Positions 17,884-27,182 are shown, counted from the stretch's first letter. The stretch: 64,000 bases of DNA from Roseiflexus sp. (GCA_025062325.1 JANXAL010000101.1:1-64000); one strand, 5' to 3'. Notes: generated by a model not told the origin, from the sequence alone. Made by a program: numbers and translations.

Positions 17884-18150
17884 ATCTCCCCCTGCTCCCC
17901 TGGTGGGAGAAGGGGGGGATGAGGCTCACAAGTGTAGGTTTTTTGGCAAGCCCTCACGTTGCATTGCCCGTTTCAGGCGACAGGACGCCCCACCTCCCCC
18001 TTCTCCCCTGGTGGGAGAAGGGGGTCGGGGGGATGAGGGGGGAACAAACCGTCAGGATGCGGCAAATCCGCTTCGCACGCCAAAAAGCCTATACTTGAGA
18101 GCATCTCCCTTCTCTCCTGGTGAGAGAAGGGGACGGTGGGATGAGAAAAA
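17884..18150. repeat. Three copies of the CCCCTTCTCCC palindromic repeat
   Basis: Copies at about 17886-17926, 17992-18040 and 18104-18146 share CTCCC(C)TTCTCCCCTGGTG, then GGAGAAGGGG and GGGATGAG. The second and third are followed by a trailing GCGTCAGGAYG-like segment. A second element reading TTTTTTGGCAAGCCC occurs at about 17938-17953 and again, with GTTTTTTGGCAAGCCCACAG, at 18250-18269. These fill the gap upstream of the MalT-like gene. Confidence 0.75.
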
Positions 18151-18372
18151 AAGCGTCAGGACGTGGAAAACCTGCATTGCATTCACAAAACCTACATCGA
18201 CAGGAAGGCGGCAAGGAGAATGAGATGACTTACACTTCCAAAGAAAGGAAGTTTTTTGGCAAGCCCACAGCTTATATTGCCCATTTCGCACATTAGGAAG
18301 ACCAAACGAAAGATCGGGCGCGGCAAAATTGCTGTACAATAAAGAACTGAAAAGCACAGTTATCGAGGTTAT

Positions 18373-21024
18373 ATGAGCGAATCACTGCTCATAGCCAAAA
18401 TTACCCTTCCTGCCCGCCATCATGGTTTCATTCCTCGTCAACGCCTTGCAACCCAACTGCGCCATCTCATCGATGTGCCAGTGACGCTCATCAGCGCCCC
18501 AGTCGGCTTTGGCAAAACAACAGCGATGCAGGAGGCGCTGCGCTCGCTCCGCGAACAGCGCGGAACGGCGTTCGCATGGCTCACCCTCGACGCCCACGAC
18601 AACGACCCGGTTCACTTTTGGCGGTATATAGCGCTGGCACTGCACACTGCCATTCCCGAGTGCGGCGCCGCGATGATCGAAGCGCTTGCCGGACCGCAAC
18701 CCGCGCCGGTGCGGCCGCTGCTCGCTGCGACACTCGACGAAATTGCCGCGACGGGGCAGCGTCTGGTTCTCGTTCTGGATGATTACCACTGCGTTGATCT
18801 GCCTGACATTCACAACGACTTGACCTTTCTGGCAGATCATGCTCCCTCGAACCTGCACATCGTGCTGATTGCGCACGCCGATCCGCCGCTGCCACTCCAC
18901 CGCTGGCGCGCACAGGGCAAGGTGTTCGACGTGTGCGCTGCCGATCTACGCTTCGACCGGACGGAGGCGGCAACACTGCTCAACGATATCATGCATCTGA
19001 GGTTGAGTGAAGACGACATTACGACCTTGCTCAACTGGACCGAAGGGTGGCCCGCAGCCCTACACTTGGCAGGTCTGGTGTTGCGCCAAGATACTGTGTC
19101 GTTGCCGACGCGACACGACCGCATTGCGCGGCTGGCACAGAGCAACCGGTTCATTATCGAGCGCCTGACTGAAGAGGCGCTTGCCCAGCAACCGGTGGAG
19201 GTTCGCACACGTCTGCTGCGCATCTCTATCCTGGATCGGCTCTGCGGCTCGCTCTGCGACGCAGTGGCAGAAACGACCGGCAGCGCTGCGCTGCTCGAAA
19301 TGCTGGCGCAGGATCATCTCTTCATTCTCCCCCTGGGACTATCAGCGCCGCATGGTGAGTCCTGGTTTCGCTTTCATCCATTGTTTGGCAATCTGTTGCG
19401 CGAACAGGCGCGCCGTTCATTTCCCGAAGGTATCGCTACGCTCTATCGGCGCGCAGCGTTCTGGCACGCTGCACACGGCGATGTCGAGCAGGCTATCGAA
19501 TACGCCTTTGCCGGACGCGATTTCGCCTGCGCCGCACAGCTTCTCGAACGCTCTGCCAGCACGCTGGTGATGGAAGGGCGGGCGTCGCTTCTCGAGCGCT
19601 GGCTAGGCCTGTTGCCTGGCGAGTGGCGACAGACGCTGCCGCGCGCCAGTGTCGCCTTTGCGTGGACGTTGATTCTAGGTGGACGTTGTCGTGAGGCGGC
19701 GCCGTACCTCGAACAGGCAGCAGCAACCCTTCCTCTGGACAATCCTCTGCTGCAGGGAGAACTCTGTGCTGCACGCGCTGTTCTCGCAGAGACGCGGGAA
19801 CGGTCGGCAGAGGCGCTCGAATACGCACAACAGGCGCTCGACCTCGCTCCCGCCGATCATCTCATCGTCCAGGCGGCAGCGCGTAGTGCGCTTGCTGGTG
19901 CGCTACGCGCTGCCGGCGATGTGGACGCCGCTATTGCAGCGTATGAACAGGCTGTGCCGTTGTGTCAGGCAGCACGGTTGCCGCTGCTGGCGCTCCTCGG
20001 GCGCGCTCACCTTGGCTCGCTCTACCTGATGCAAGGGCGTCTCTGCCGCGCCGAAGCTGTCCTCCAGCCAGCATTACGGCTGGCAGCGTTCATTCCAGTC
20101 GCTAGTCTTGTGTTCGTTGTCTACAGCGCCATCCTGTTTGAGCGTAACCAGTTGGAAGACGCGCACCACTACCTGATGTATGCCCTGAATCTGGCGCAGC
20201 AGAGCGGGCATGCCGCAGTCCTGGCGCAATGCTACATTCATTTGGCCCGGCTGCAGCGCGCGTGGGGCGATCAGGCGGGGGCGCAGATCGCGCTCGATGC
20301 TGCCGCTGCATATGTGGCGCAGGGAATTCCGGCGTGGATCGAGCCGCTGCTGATTGCAGAACAGGTGTATCTGCACCTCGATCAGGGCGCCGTGACCAAA
20401 GCCAGGCGCACGCTGGCAGGTCGCGGCGCAGCAGTCGAGACGACCACCGGAGCCATGCGCGAAGCGCTGCCACTGGCGCACGCACGACTGCTGCTGCACC
20501 AGGGTCGCAACGCCGATGCCCGTGCGTTGCTTGACGACATCGTTGCGTCTGCTAGGCAATCCGGTCGCCAGGGATGGGTGATCGAAGCGCTGCTCCTGCG
20601 TGCGCTGGCGTGCGACGCATTGAACGACGAAGCTGCAGCTCTCGACGATCTCCGCTGCGCCTTAGAGATGGCAGAACCGGAAGGGTACGTGCGCGTCTTT
20701 CTCAACGCAGGCGTGCGCCTGGCAAGGCTTCTCTGCCGCATTGGAAGCGCCTATGCACACCGTTTGCTGGAAGCGTTCCCATCGTCAGTGCGCGATTGCG
20801 CTGCTGATCTGCTGGCACTGTCGGAACCGCTAACCATCCGTGAGCGCGAGGTTCTGCGCTTAATGGCGCGTGGGTTGACCTACCAGCAGATTGCCAGCGA
20901 ACTGATTATTAGTGTCAACACCGTGCGTTACCACATCAAGAGCCTCTACAGCAAACTCCGCGTTACCAGCCGTTCTCTGGCGCTCGCCCGCGCACGTGCA
21001 TTGCGTCTCCTTGAAGAGACGTAA
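18373..21024 (+). CDS. MalT-like LuxR-family ATPase transcriptional regulator
   Basis: A large signal-transduction ATPase (STAND) regulator of 883 residues. The N-terminus has the AAA/NACHT-type nucleotide site: Walker A SAPVGFGKTT at 41-50 and Walker B LVLVLDDYH near 135. The ARIA/winged-helix region follows (GWPAALHLAG). A long TPR-like helical repeat region (about 350-780) probably senses the ligand. A LuxR helix-turn-helix is at about 818-875 (LTIREREVLRLMARGLTYQQIASELIISVNTVRYHI, broken here at the recognition helix). The ATG is preceded by GAGG, and TACAAT near 18334 may be the -10. It is convergent with the amine dehydrogenase gene, its only close neighbour. Inducer and target are unknown. 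Confidence 0.9.
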   Translation: MSESLLIAKITLPARHHGFIPRQRLATQLRHLIDVPVTLISAPVGFGKTTAMQEALRSLREQRGTAFAWLTLDAHDNDPVHFWRYIALALHTAIPECGAAMIEALAGPQPAPVRPLLAATLDEIAATGQRLVLVLDDYHCVDLPDIHNDLTFLADHAPSNLHIVLIAHADPPLPLHRWRAQGKVFDVCAADLRFDRTEAATLLNDIMHLRLSEDDITTLLNWTEGWPAALHLAGLVLRQDTVSLPTRHDRIARLAQSNRFIIERLTEEALAQQPVEVRTRLLRISILDRLCGSLCDAVAETTGSAALLEMLAQDHLFILPLGLSAPHGESWFRFHPLFGNLLREQARRSFPEGIATLYRRAAFWHAAHGDVEQAIEYAFAGRDFACAAQLLERSASTLVMEGRASLLERWLGLLPGEWRQTLPRASVAFAWTLILGGRCREAAPYLEQAAATLPLDNPLLQGELCAARAVLAETRERSAEALEYAQQALDLAPADHLIVQAAARSALAGALRAAGDVDAAIAAYEQAVPLCQAARLPLLALLGRAHLGSLYLMQGRLCRAEAVLQPALRLAAFIPVASLVFVVYSAILFERNQLEDAHHYLMYALNLAQQSGHAAVLAQCYIHLARLQRAWGDQAGAQIALDAAAAYVAQGIPAWIEPLLIAEQVYLHLDQGAVTKARRTLAGRGAAVETTTGAMREALPLAHARLLLHQGRNADARALLDDIVASARQSGRQGWVIEALLLRALACDALNDEAAALDDLRCALEMAEPEGYVRVFLNAGVRLARLLCRIGSAYAHRLLEAFPSSVRDCAADLLALSEPLTIREREVLRLMARGLTYQQIASELIISVNTVRYHIKSLYSKLRVTSRSLALARARALRLLEET

Positions 21025-21085
21025 GAATGACGATGATACGCTCTTCCCCGGCGTTGCCGCACCGCGACGTTGCCGGAGATGAGCG

Positions 21086-21113
21086 TTGAATGTTCAACGT
21101 TGAACGTTCAAAG
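21086..21113. repeat. Heptamer array GTTSAAY overlapping a gene end
   Basis: Four seven-base units (GTTGAAT, GTTCAAC, GTTGAAC, GTTCAAA) form alternating palindromes at 21086-21113. The last codons and stop (TGA, 21094-21096 on +) of the minus-strand flavoprotein gene are made of these units. It lies between two convergent genes. Confidence 0.85.
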
Positions 21114-23154
21114 GAATAAACTCTCGTGCAAACGGCGGCGCATCGCCGTCCGACGTCTCGTCGAATTCGCGCGCCGCCAGATGCCCTGCAAAGACTGCCT
21201 GCGCGATAATGTGCGGCGCCTCGGCGTCGCCGATGACGCGCAGAGTGCGGATGCGACCGTCGGCGCGCGCTGGCGCCAGGTCAATCGCCAGCGCATCGCG
21301 CGGCGTGCGATCAGCGACGATCACGACTGCATCACACGCTAAGTCGGTCGCGCGATGTGTGACGATGTTGCGCACCGTTACGGCGTTGGCATAAATGGCG
21401 CTAAGCGCGCTGCGCGCATGGATGCCGACGCCAAGGTCGTGCAGACGGCGCTCGATACGCTTCTGCTCGAGCGTGAACTGCGACCAGTACGACACCAGCG
21501 GCGCTGGCGTGCACAGAACGACGCTGCATCCCCGGCGCGCCAGCAATTCCGCCAGCACACCCCCCATGTAGTAGTGATCATCGTCGTAGATCACGACGCG
21601 ACCCTCTGGCAGGCGTCCGTCCATGATGTCGTCGGGAGTGAAGACGTGCGGCAGATCGCATCCAGGGATGGGATGCTGCACAGTGCGCCCCACGCCGTCG
21701 CGTCGCCAGACCGCACCGGTGGCGATGATTACGTGCTCGTAGCCGCTCTCCAGAACATCGGCGGCAGTCATTGGGTTCCCCGGCAGCAATTGCACGTGGG
21801 GCATTCGGGCAATTGCCGTCAGGCGCCAGTCGATCACACGCCGCCATTCGCTCAGTCCGGGCAGCCGCGCCTCACGCGCCACCCGTCCGCCCGGTTCGCG
21901 CCGCGCCTCGACCAACGCCACCTGATAGCCACGCTGACCGAGCGCTCTGGCGCACTCCAGCCCGGCCGGACCCGCGCCGATGACCAGGACTTCTGCATTG
22001 CTGCGCTTCGGCGCGATCGTTTCGGGATGCCATCCGCGCCGCCATTCCTCCCCCATTGTCGGATTCTGGGTGCAGCGGATCGGCACGCACTTATTGTCGC
22101 TGGAGACGCAAATGTTGCATCCGATGCACTCGCGGATGTCCTCGATGCGTCCTTCCCGAATCTTGCGCGGCAGAAAGGGATCGGCGATTGACGGACGCGC
22201 CGCGCCGATGAAATCGAGAATGCCACGCTGCACTGCCGAGACCATCGCCTCCGGCGAAGTGTAGCGCCCTACACCAACCACCGGTTTGCTTGTCAATTGT
22301 TTGACGAAGGCGATATACGGCTCCTGGAACCCTTCCTTCTCAAAGCGCGACGATGCTGAGTCATTGCTCCAATCGGAAATGTTGACATCCCAGAGATCGG
22401 GGAGTTCCGCCAGCATGGCTACGATCTCATACGCTTCACCTTGGCTGGTGAGGCCCTCATCGCCGAGCAATTCATCGACAGCCAGGCGCACCGCAACTGC
22501 GCAGCGGTCACCGATGGCATCTTTTGTATCCTCAATCAACTCGCGGAACAGGCGCACACGGTTGGTCAGGCTTCCGCCGTACTCATCGGTGCGGTCGTTA
22601 AAGCGGCGCAGCAGGAAATGCATTGCCAGGCTCAGCCCATGCCCTGCGTAGCAGTAGATGATGTCGAAACCGGCGCGTTTTGCACGCAGCGCCGCGTTTC
22701 GATGCCAGCGGCGCAGGTTCCGAATATCCTCACGGTCCATCCGGCGGCACTGCCCCGGCTCGAAGCCTGTGCCTCCCATCAATCCAATTGATCGCGGACC
22801 AAGGGATACGGCGCGAGAGTAGTAGTTGAGCGCATCGTGGCCGTTGTGGGTCAGTTCGATCCCCGCCAGCGCGCCATGGCGATGCACAGCGTCCGCTATC
22901 AGCGCCAGCGCTGGAATATCATCGTCGCTCCACAACCGTCCCTCGAAGAACGGCGCCAGATCGCTTGAATGATGGATCTCGACCTCTTCCGTGCAAACCA
23001 CGCCCCAACCGCCCTCGGCTTTGATGCGGCGCATCTCCGCCAGCGCCCGCGGCATGCGGTATCCCATGCCGTTGCAGTGTGGAACCTGATAGAAACGGTT
23101 CGGCGCAGTCACCGGTCCGATTCGCACTGGCTCAAAGAGAATATCGTACGTCAT
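21094..23154 (-). CDS. Trimethylamine/dimethylamine/histamine dehydrogenase-family flavoprotein
   Basis: An iron-sulfur flavoprotein that oxidatively cleaves an amine. The N-terminal TIM barrel has RFYQVPHCNGMG, where Cys27 matches the residue that carries 6-S-cysteinyl FMN. Tyr169 and His172 (YAGHG) and Asp265 (DWSND) match the catalytic triad of trimethylamine dehydrogenase. Cysteines 343, 346, 349 and 361 bind the 4Fe-4S cluster. ADP- and NAD-type dinucleotide folds follow (VLVIGAGPAGLECARAL). RRGWHPE is a family hallmark. In the substrate pocket Trp262 is kept, but the positions of Tyr60 and Trp355 of the trimethylamine enzyme are Glu57 and Asp353. Asp at the latter position is typical of histamine dehydrogenase, so a charged or diamine substrate is more likely. 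Length 686. Electron acceptor unknown (an ETF in relatives). Confidence 0.88.
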   Translation of the reverse strand: MTYDILFEPVRIGPVTAPNRFYQVPHCNGMGYRMPRALAEMRRIKAEGGWGVVCTEEVEIHHSSDLAPFFEGRLWSDDDIPALALIADAVHRHGALAGIELTHNGHDALNYYSRAVSLGPRSIGLMGGTGFEPGQCRRMDREDIRNLRRWHRNAALRAKRAGFDIIYCYAGHGLSLAMHFLLRRFNDRTDEYGGSLTNRVRLFRELIEDTKDAIGDRCAVAVRLAVDELLGDEGLTSQGEAYEIVAMLAELPDLWDVNISDWSNDSASSRFEKEGFQEPYIAFVKQLTSKPVVGVGRYTSPEAMVSAVQRGILDFIGAARPSIADPFLPRKIREGRIEDIRECIGCNICVSSDNKCVPIRCTQNPTMGEEWRRGWHPETIAPKRSNAEVLVIGAGPAGLECARALGQRGYQVALVEARREPGGRVAREARLPGLSEWRRVIDWRLTAIARMPHVQLLPGNPMTAADVLESGYEHVIIATGAVWRRDGVGRTVQHPIPGCDLPHVFTPDDIMDGRLPEGRVVIYDDDHYYMGGVLAELLARRGCSVVLCTPAPLVSYWSQFTLEQKRIERRLHDLGVGIHARSALSAIYANAVTVRNIVTHRATDLACDAVVIVADRTPRDALAIDLAPARADGRIRTLRVIGDAEAPHIIAQAVFAGHLAAREFDETSDGDAPPFAREFIPLNVQR

Positions 23155-23308
23155 GTGAGTATGGTTCGCGATAGCACACGGGACGGATCGGGATGGAAAG
23201 GCGTCGTCGGAGCACGGCTATAGCACACGGATAAACACGGATCGAGACGGATTCGGACGGATCGATCTTCTCGGCTCTCAATTCCTGGTTCTCAGTGCTC
23301 AGTGCTCG
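23155..23308. repeat. Simple repeats and CTCAGTG heptamers at gene end
   Basis: ACGGAT-rich degenerate sequence (23180-23265) is followed by TTCTCAG, TGCTCAG and TGCTCGC, a seven-base periodic run at about 23289-23309. The stop codon of the O-methyltransferase gene (TCA at 23299-23301 on +) lies inside it, so the protein's last codons are repeat-derived. Confidence 0.75.
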
Positions 23309-23967
23309 CCCCTCACCACTGCCAGCGCCAGTCCATCGTGTCCCTTGCTCCCGACCATCTGCAGGATGGTCGCCGTCACTCGCGGGTCAGCGGCGAGCGC
23401 CTTGTTGAAGCGGCGCACGCCCTGCAACCCGGCATCGTCGCTCGTGGCGTTCAGCACCTCGCCGCCGCGAATCACGTTGTCGGCGATGATCATGCTGCCA
23501 GGACGCGCCAGGCGCACCGCCCAATCGAAATAGGTTGTCAGATTGATTTTGTCGGCATCGATAAAGATCAGGTCGAACGGTCCTGCGCCCTCTGCGGCAA
23601 GCTGCGGCAGAGTGTCCAGCGCCGCCCCCAGGCGTACCTCCACCCGCTCGGCGAGACCGGCGCGTGCAATGTTGGCGCGTGCAACCTCGGCGTGCTTCGG
23701 GTCGACTTCCAGTGTAATCAGTTTGCCATCGACTGGCAGCGCGCGCGCCATCCAGATCGCACTGTACCCGGCCAATGTCCCGATCTCGAGAATCTTCCGC
23801 GCATTGCACGCCAGCGCCAAAACGTACAGCAGCCGCCCCTGGACCGGCGAGACGTTGATCTGCGGCATGCCGGCTTCGCGCGTCAGGTGCAACACGGAGT
23901 CGAGCGTTGGATCGGACGGAAACAGATCATTGATGTATTGATCGACAGCGACCCATAGGGTGTGCAT
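23299..23967 (-). CDS. SAM-dependent O-methyltransferase (caffeoyl-CoA/COMT-like family)
   Basis: A class I methyltransferase of the PF01596 type (222 residues), methylating hydroxyl groups, usually of catechol-like small molecules, with a divalent metal. Motif I is ILEIGTLAGYSAIWMARALP, the SAM ribose acid is in LITLEVDPKH, and the metal/catalytic region is FDLIFIDADK followed by a second acidic patch at IIADNVIRGGEV. The ATG at 23967 has GAGGAG six bases upstream; the frame extends to 24006 but without a signal. It is one of several unlinked minus-strand genes here. The substrate is unknown. The C-terminal codons come from a heptamer repeat. Confidence 0.9.
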   Translation of the reverse strand: MHTLWVAVDQYINDLFPSDPTLDSVLHLTREAGMPQINVSPVQGRLLYVLALACNARKILEIGTLAGYSAIWMARALPVDGKLITLEVDPKHAEVARANIARAGLAERVEVRLGAALDTLPQLAAEGAGPFDLIFIDADKINLTTYFDWAVRLARPGSMIIADNVIRGGEVLNATSDDAGLQGVRRFNKALAADPRVTATILQMVGSKGHDGLALAVVRGEH

Positions 23968-24056
23968 CGTTTTCTCCTCAGAAGACCACCGCATCTGCAC
24001 CAACATACGCCATGTTGGGGCTATTGTCCATGATGAGCGATGCTGTCTCAGGCTGG

Positions 24057-25409
24057 CTATCGTGCAACCACTGGCAGGAATGCCCGAGGCGCGAGCGGCG
24101 CCAGCGCATTGACGGCGGCAAACACATTGATGCGCGGTTTAGTTAATCCGTTCCGCGGATCCGTCACTGGTTGGCCAGTGCTGACCAATGCCGACATATA
24201 AGCGTCTGGCGTATAGCCAGGACGCGCACTGCGCAGAAGCGCCAGCGCTCCGGACACGTGCGGCGCTGCCATCGACGTTCCCGACCTGGAAGCGAAGCTA
24301 CCCCCGGGTACAGACGAAGTGATCGCAACGCCTGGCGCCAGCAGCGTCAAAAACGGTGCGCTATTTGAGAATGAAGCAACCTGGTCCGGCATCGTCTTGG
24401 TGGTGGCGCCAACGCTAACGACATTCGACAAGCAAGCGGGCAGGCTCAGGGCCTGGGGATTGCCGTTGTTGCCCGACGATGCGACAGTGATAATCCCCTG
24501 GGTGCGCAACACAGCGATAGCGGATTTTAGAGCCGCGCCGTTCGGATTGCTTTCACAAGCTGCAACGCTGCTGAACGTTCCCGTGCCCAGGCTCAGATTG
24601 ATCACCGCCAGCGGCGGATCGAAACGCGTCGATGCCAGCCAGTCGAGCGCGCGCAACTGGTCAGCGACGTATCCCAACGCGCACGGCGAGGGCAGCGAGA
24701 ATGCCGAGCAATTGGCAATCCTCGAGAAGACCTGAACAGCGATGAGCGCGGCTCCCGGCGCAACGCCGCGATTGCCAGCGGCAATCCCGGCGACGTGCGT
24801 GCCATGGTCACATGCTGCCACAGAACACGGTGCTGCCGCACCGGGACCGATGAGTTCGGTTGCTCCGCCGGGGCAGAGGGACGTCGCACCATCGCCCGGA
24901 TTGTTTGTCGAGAAGCATGCCTCGGCAATCACACGTCCGCCGAAAAACGGATGCGCGGCATCAACGCCAGTATCAAGAATGGCGATCGCTACACCAGCGC
25001 CGGTGGACTCCTGGTGCACCAGATCGGCGCTGACCAGCGCAACGCTACTGGTCAGGTGCGGCACTGCCAGCATATCTTCGGCAATGTAGGCGACCTGCGG
25101 ATGATCCTCCAGACGCTCAATGACGGCGCGCGGCGCTTCCAGCACCACTATCGGCAGCGTGCGCAGACGGGCCACTTCGCGCGCGCCTGCGGCGGCGGCA
25201 GCGGCGACGACATGCTCCTGCACCTGCGCAAACCCGGGAAGGGTCGAGCTATCATTGTGGCCTGCCGCCGCAGGCGCGCGCAGGACGACGATTGCCCGCA
25301 CGCTATCGGCGGACTCCGCCCGCTCAGGCAGAGGAGTTGGCGAACCAACGAGAAGAAAGATCAGGAACAGCGATGCTCGTATCCGATAAAGAAAAGAAAC
25401 ACCTATCAT
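24057..25409 (-). CDS. Secreted subtilisin-like (S8) serine protease
   Basis: Extracellular protease precursor of 450 residues. An N-terminal signal peptide (about 1-33, basic then LFLIFLLVGS) is followed by an I9-type propeptide ending near PQVAYIAEDM. The catalytic domain has all three residues in their motifs: Asp146 (ILDTGVD), His205 (HGTHVAG) and Ser379 (SGTSMAAPHVSG), with the oxyanion Asn in SSGNNGN. Several cysteine pairs suggest disulfides. It ends in APRAFLPVVAR, a short hydrophobic C-terminal tail of a kind I associate with exported Chloroflexota proteins. The start ATG at 25409 is chosen because AGGA precedes it and the signal peptide begins there; the open frame continues to 25460. 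Confidence 0.93.
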   Translation of the reverse strand: MIGVSFLYRIRASLFLIFLLVGSPTPLPERAESADSVRAIVVLRAPAAAGHNDSSTLPGFAQVQEHVVAAAAAAGAREVARLRTLPIVVLEAPRAVIERLEDHPQVAYIAEDMLAVPHLTSSVALVSADLVHQESTGAGVAIAILDTGVDAAHPFFGGRVIAEACFSTNNPGDGATSLCPGGATELIGPGAAAPCSVAACDHGTHVAGIAAGNRGVAPGAALIAVQVFSRIANCSAFSLPSPCALGYVADQLRALDWLASTRFDPPLAVINLSLGTGTFSSVAACESNPNGAALKSAIAVLRTQGIITVASSGNNGNPQALSLPACLSNVVSVGATTKTMPDQVASFSNSAPFLTLLAPGVAITSSVPGGSFASRSGTSMAAPHVSGALALLRSARPGYTPDAYMSALVSTGQPVTDPRNGLTKPRINVFAAVNALAPLAPRAFLPVVAR

Positions 25410-25757
25410 CTGGGATTCCTGCGCGCAGTTGTCGGCCAAGACGCTGGCGCCATGATACATGAACGTGCTGCATCGCAGAAAGTGTTAGAGCGACATCTCA
25501 AACCCTACGAAGCAAGGAATCATCGTACAAGGGAGAGGGTCGTAGTGCATTAACCCTGATTTAGTTATTCCATCCAAACTACTCCTGCCAATCTTCGTAC
25601 CGAGTCGCCCTACCGCGAACGGTTGTCACCCTCTATAATCGGATTATTGAACATTTCTGGCATGTGTCCTGCAAAGATGCACGCGGATGACCACGCCTGT
25701 CATCTGCGTTGTGCATTGTTAAGGGCAAGGAGCGCATCATTTCAGGAGGAAGGACCC
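25410..25757 (+). promoter_or_regulatory. glnA upstream region: promoter and structured leader
   Basis: TATAAT at 25634-25639 is a consensus -10 with no obvious -35. The leader contains a stem-loop: ATGCACGCGGATGAC (25677-25691) pairs with GTCATCTGC and GTGCAT (25699-25716) with a three-base bulge GTT and a seven-base loop. A strong AGGAGGA precedes the ATG. The part from 25410 to about 25600 shows nothing else I can name. Confidence 0.5.
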
Positions 25758-27182
25758 ATGGGAATGACACCAAAAGACGTCCTGGCGATGATCAAGGAGC
25801 ACAACATCAAAATGGTGGACCTCCGCTTTACCGACATCCCAGGTACGTGGCAACACTTTTCGCTGCCTGCCAGCGCGCTAACGGAAGATGATTTTGTAAA
25901 TGGCGTCGGTTTCGATGGATCGTCGATCCGAGGGTTCCAGGCGATCAATGAGAGCGACATGCTGGTCGTTCCTGATCCGGACACTGCGTTTATCGACCCG
26001 ATACTGAAAATTCCAACGCTGGCATTGATCTGTGACATTCGCGATCCCATTACCGGCGAAAATTACACGCGCGATCCGCGTTTCATCGCCAAGAAAGCGG
26101 AAGAGTATCTGCGCAGCACTGGGATTGCCGACACCGCGTATTTCGGACCAGAAGCCGAGTTCTTTCTGTTTAGCGACGTGCGCTTTGATCAGGGCAGCCA
26201 CTTTGGGTACTACTTCATCGACAGCGACGAGGGCATCTGGAATAGCGGCGCTGATCGGCAGGGCAAGAACCTGGGGTATCGTCCGCGCTATAAGGAAGGC
26301 TACTTCCCCTGCCCGCCGATGGACACGCTCCAGGACGTCCGCTCGCAGATCACCCTGAATATGATTGCGGCAGGGATCGAAGTCGAGGTGCATCACCACG
26401 AGGTCGCCACTGCTGGTCAGTGCGAGATCGACATGCGCTTCGACTCGCTAGTGCGCATGGCCGACAAGCTCGTGAAGTACAAATATATCGTCAAGAACAC
26501 CGCACGCGAATTCGGTCTGACCGCCACCTTTATGCCCAAGCCGATCTTCGGCGATAACGGCAGCGGCATGCACTGCCATCAGAGCCTCTGGAAGGAAGGG
26601 CAGCCGCTCTTCTATGATCCGAAAGGGTATGCGCTGCTTTCGGATATAGCGCGCTGGTATATCGGCGGCATTCTGACTCACGCTCCGGCGTTGCTGGCAA
26701 TCTGTGCGCCGACGACGAACTCCTACCGTCGTCTGGTGCCGGGGTTTGAGGCGCCGATCAACCTGGTCTACTCGCAGCGCAACCGCTCGGCGGCGATTCG
26801 CATTCCAACCTACTCGGACTCGCCAAAGGCGCGACGTATCGAATTCCGCGCGCCCGATCCGACATGTAACCCGTATCTGGCGTTTGCAGCAATGCTCATG
26901 GCGGGTATCGACGGCATTAAGAAGCGGATTGAGCCGCCGCCGCCGCTCGATGTCGATATTTATGAGCTGTCGGCCGAGGAAAAAGCGCACATTCGGGGAA
27001 CCCCCGGCTCGCTGGCAGAGTCGCTTGATGCGCTCGAAGCAGACCACGCCTTCCTGCTCGAAGGCGGCGTCTTCACGCCGGACGTGATCGAAACCTACCT
27101 GGACTATAAGCGCTCGCGCGAGTTGATCCAGGTGGCGATCCGACCGCACCCCTACGAGTTCTTCATGTACTTCGACGCATAG
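25758..27182 (+). CDS. glnA: Glutamine synthetase type I (GSI-beta)
   Basis: Condenses ammonium and glutamate to glutamine with ATP; a cytoplasmic dodecamer and the entry step of GS/GOGAT. The start [29 protein letters not shown] is the standard N-terminus, and [51 protein letters not shown] and the arginine-containing SAAIRIP follow. Tyr402 in DIYELSAEE matches the adenylylation site of the GSI-beta subclass (NLYDLPPEE in E. coli), so regulation by GlnE-type adenylylation is possible, though glnE is not seen here. 474 residues. The ATG at 25758 follows AGGAGGA. Terminated by a strong hairpin at 27226-27273 and followed by amtB and gltB on the same strand. Confidence 0.97.
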   Translation: MGMTPKDVLAMIKEHNIKMVDLRFTDIPGTWQHFSLPASALTEDDFVNGVGFDGSSIRGFQAINESDMLVVPDPDTAFIDPILKIPTLALICDIRDPITGENYTRDPRFIAKKAEEYLRSTGIADTAYFGPEAEFFLFSDVRFDQGSHFGYYFIDSDEGIWNSGADRQGKNLGYRPRYKEGYFPCPPMDTLQDVRSQITLNMIAAGIEVEVHHHEVATAGQCEIDMRFDSLVRMADKLVKYKYIVKNTAREFGLTATFMPKPIFGDNGSGMHCHQSLWKEGQPLFYDPKGYALLSDIARWYIGGILTHAPALLAICAPTTNSYRRLVPGFEAPINLVYSQRNRSAAIRIPTYSDSPKARRIEFRAPDPTCNPYLAFAAMLMAGIDGIKKRIEPPPPLDVDIYELSAEEKAHIRGTPGSLAESLDALEADHAFLLEGGVFTPDVIETYLDYKRSRELIQVAIRPHPYEFFMYFDA

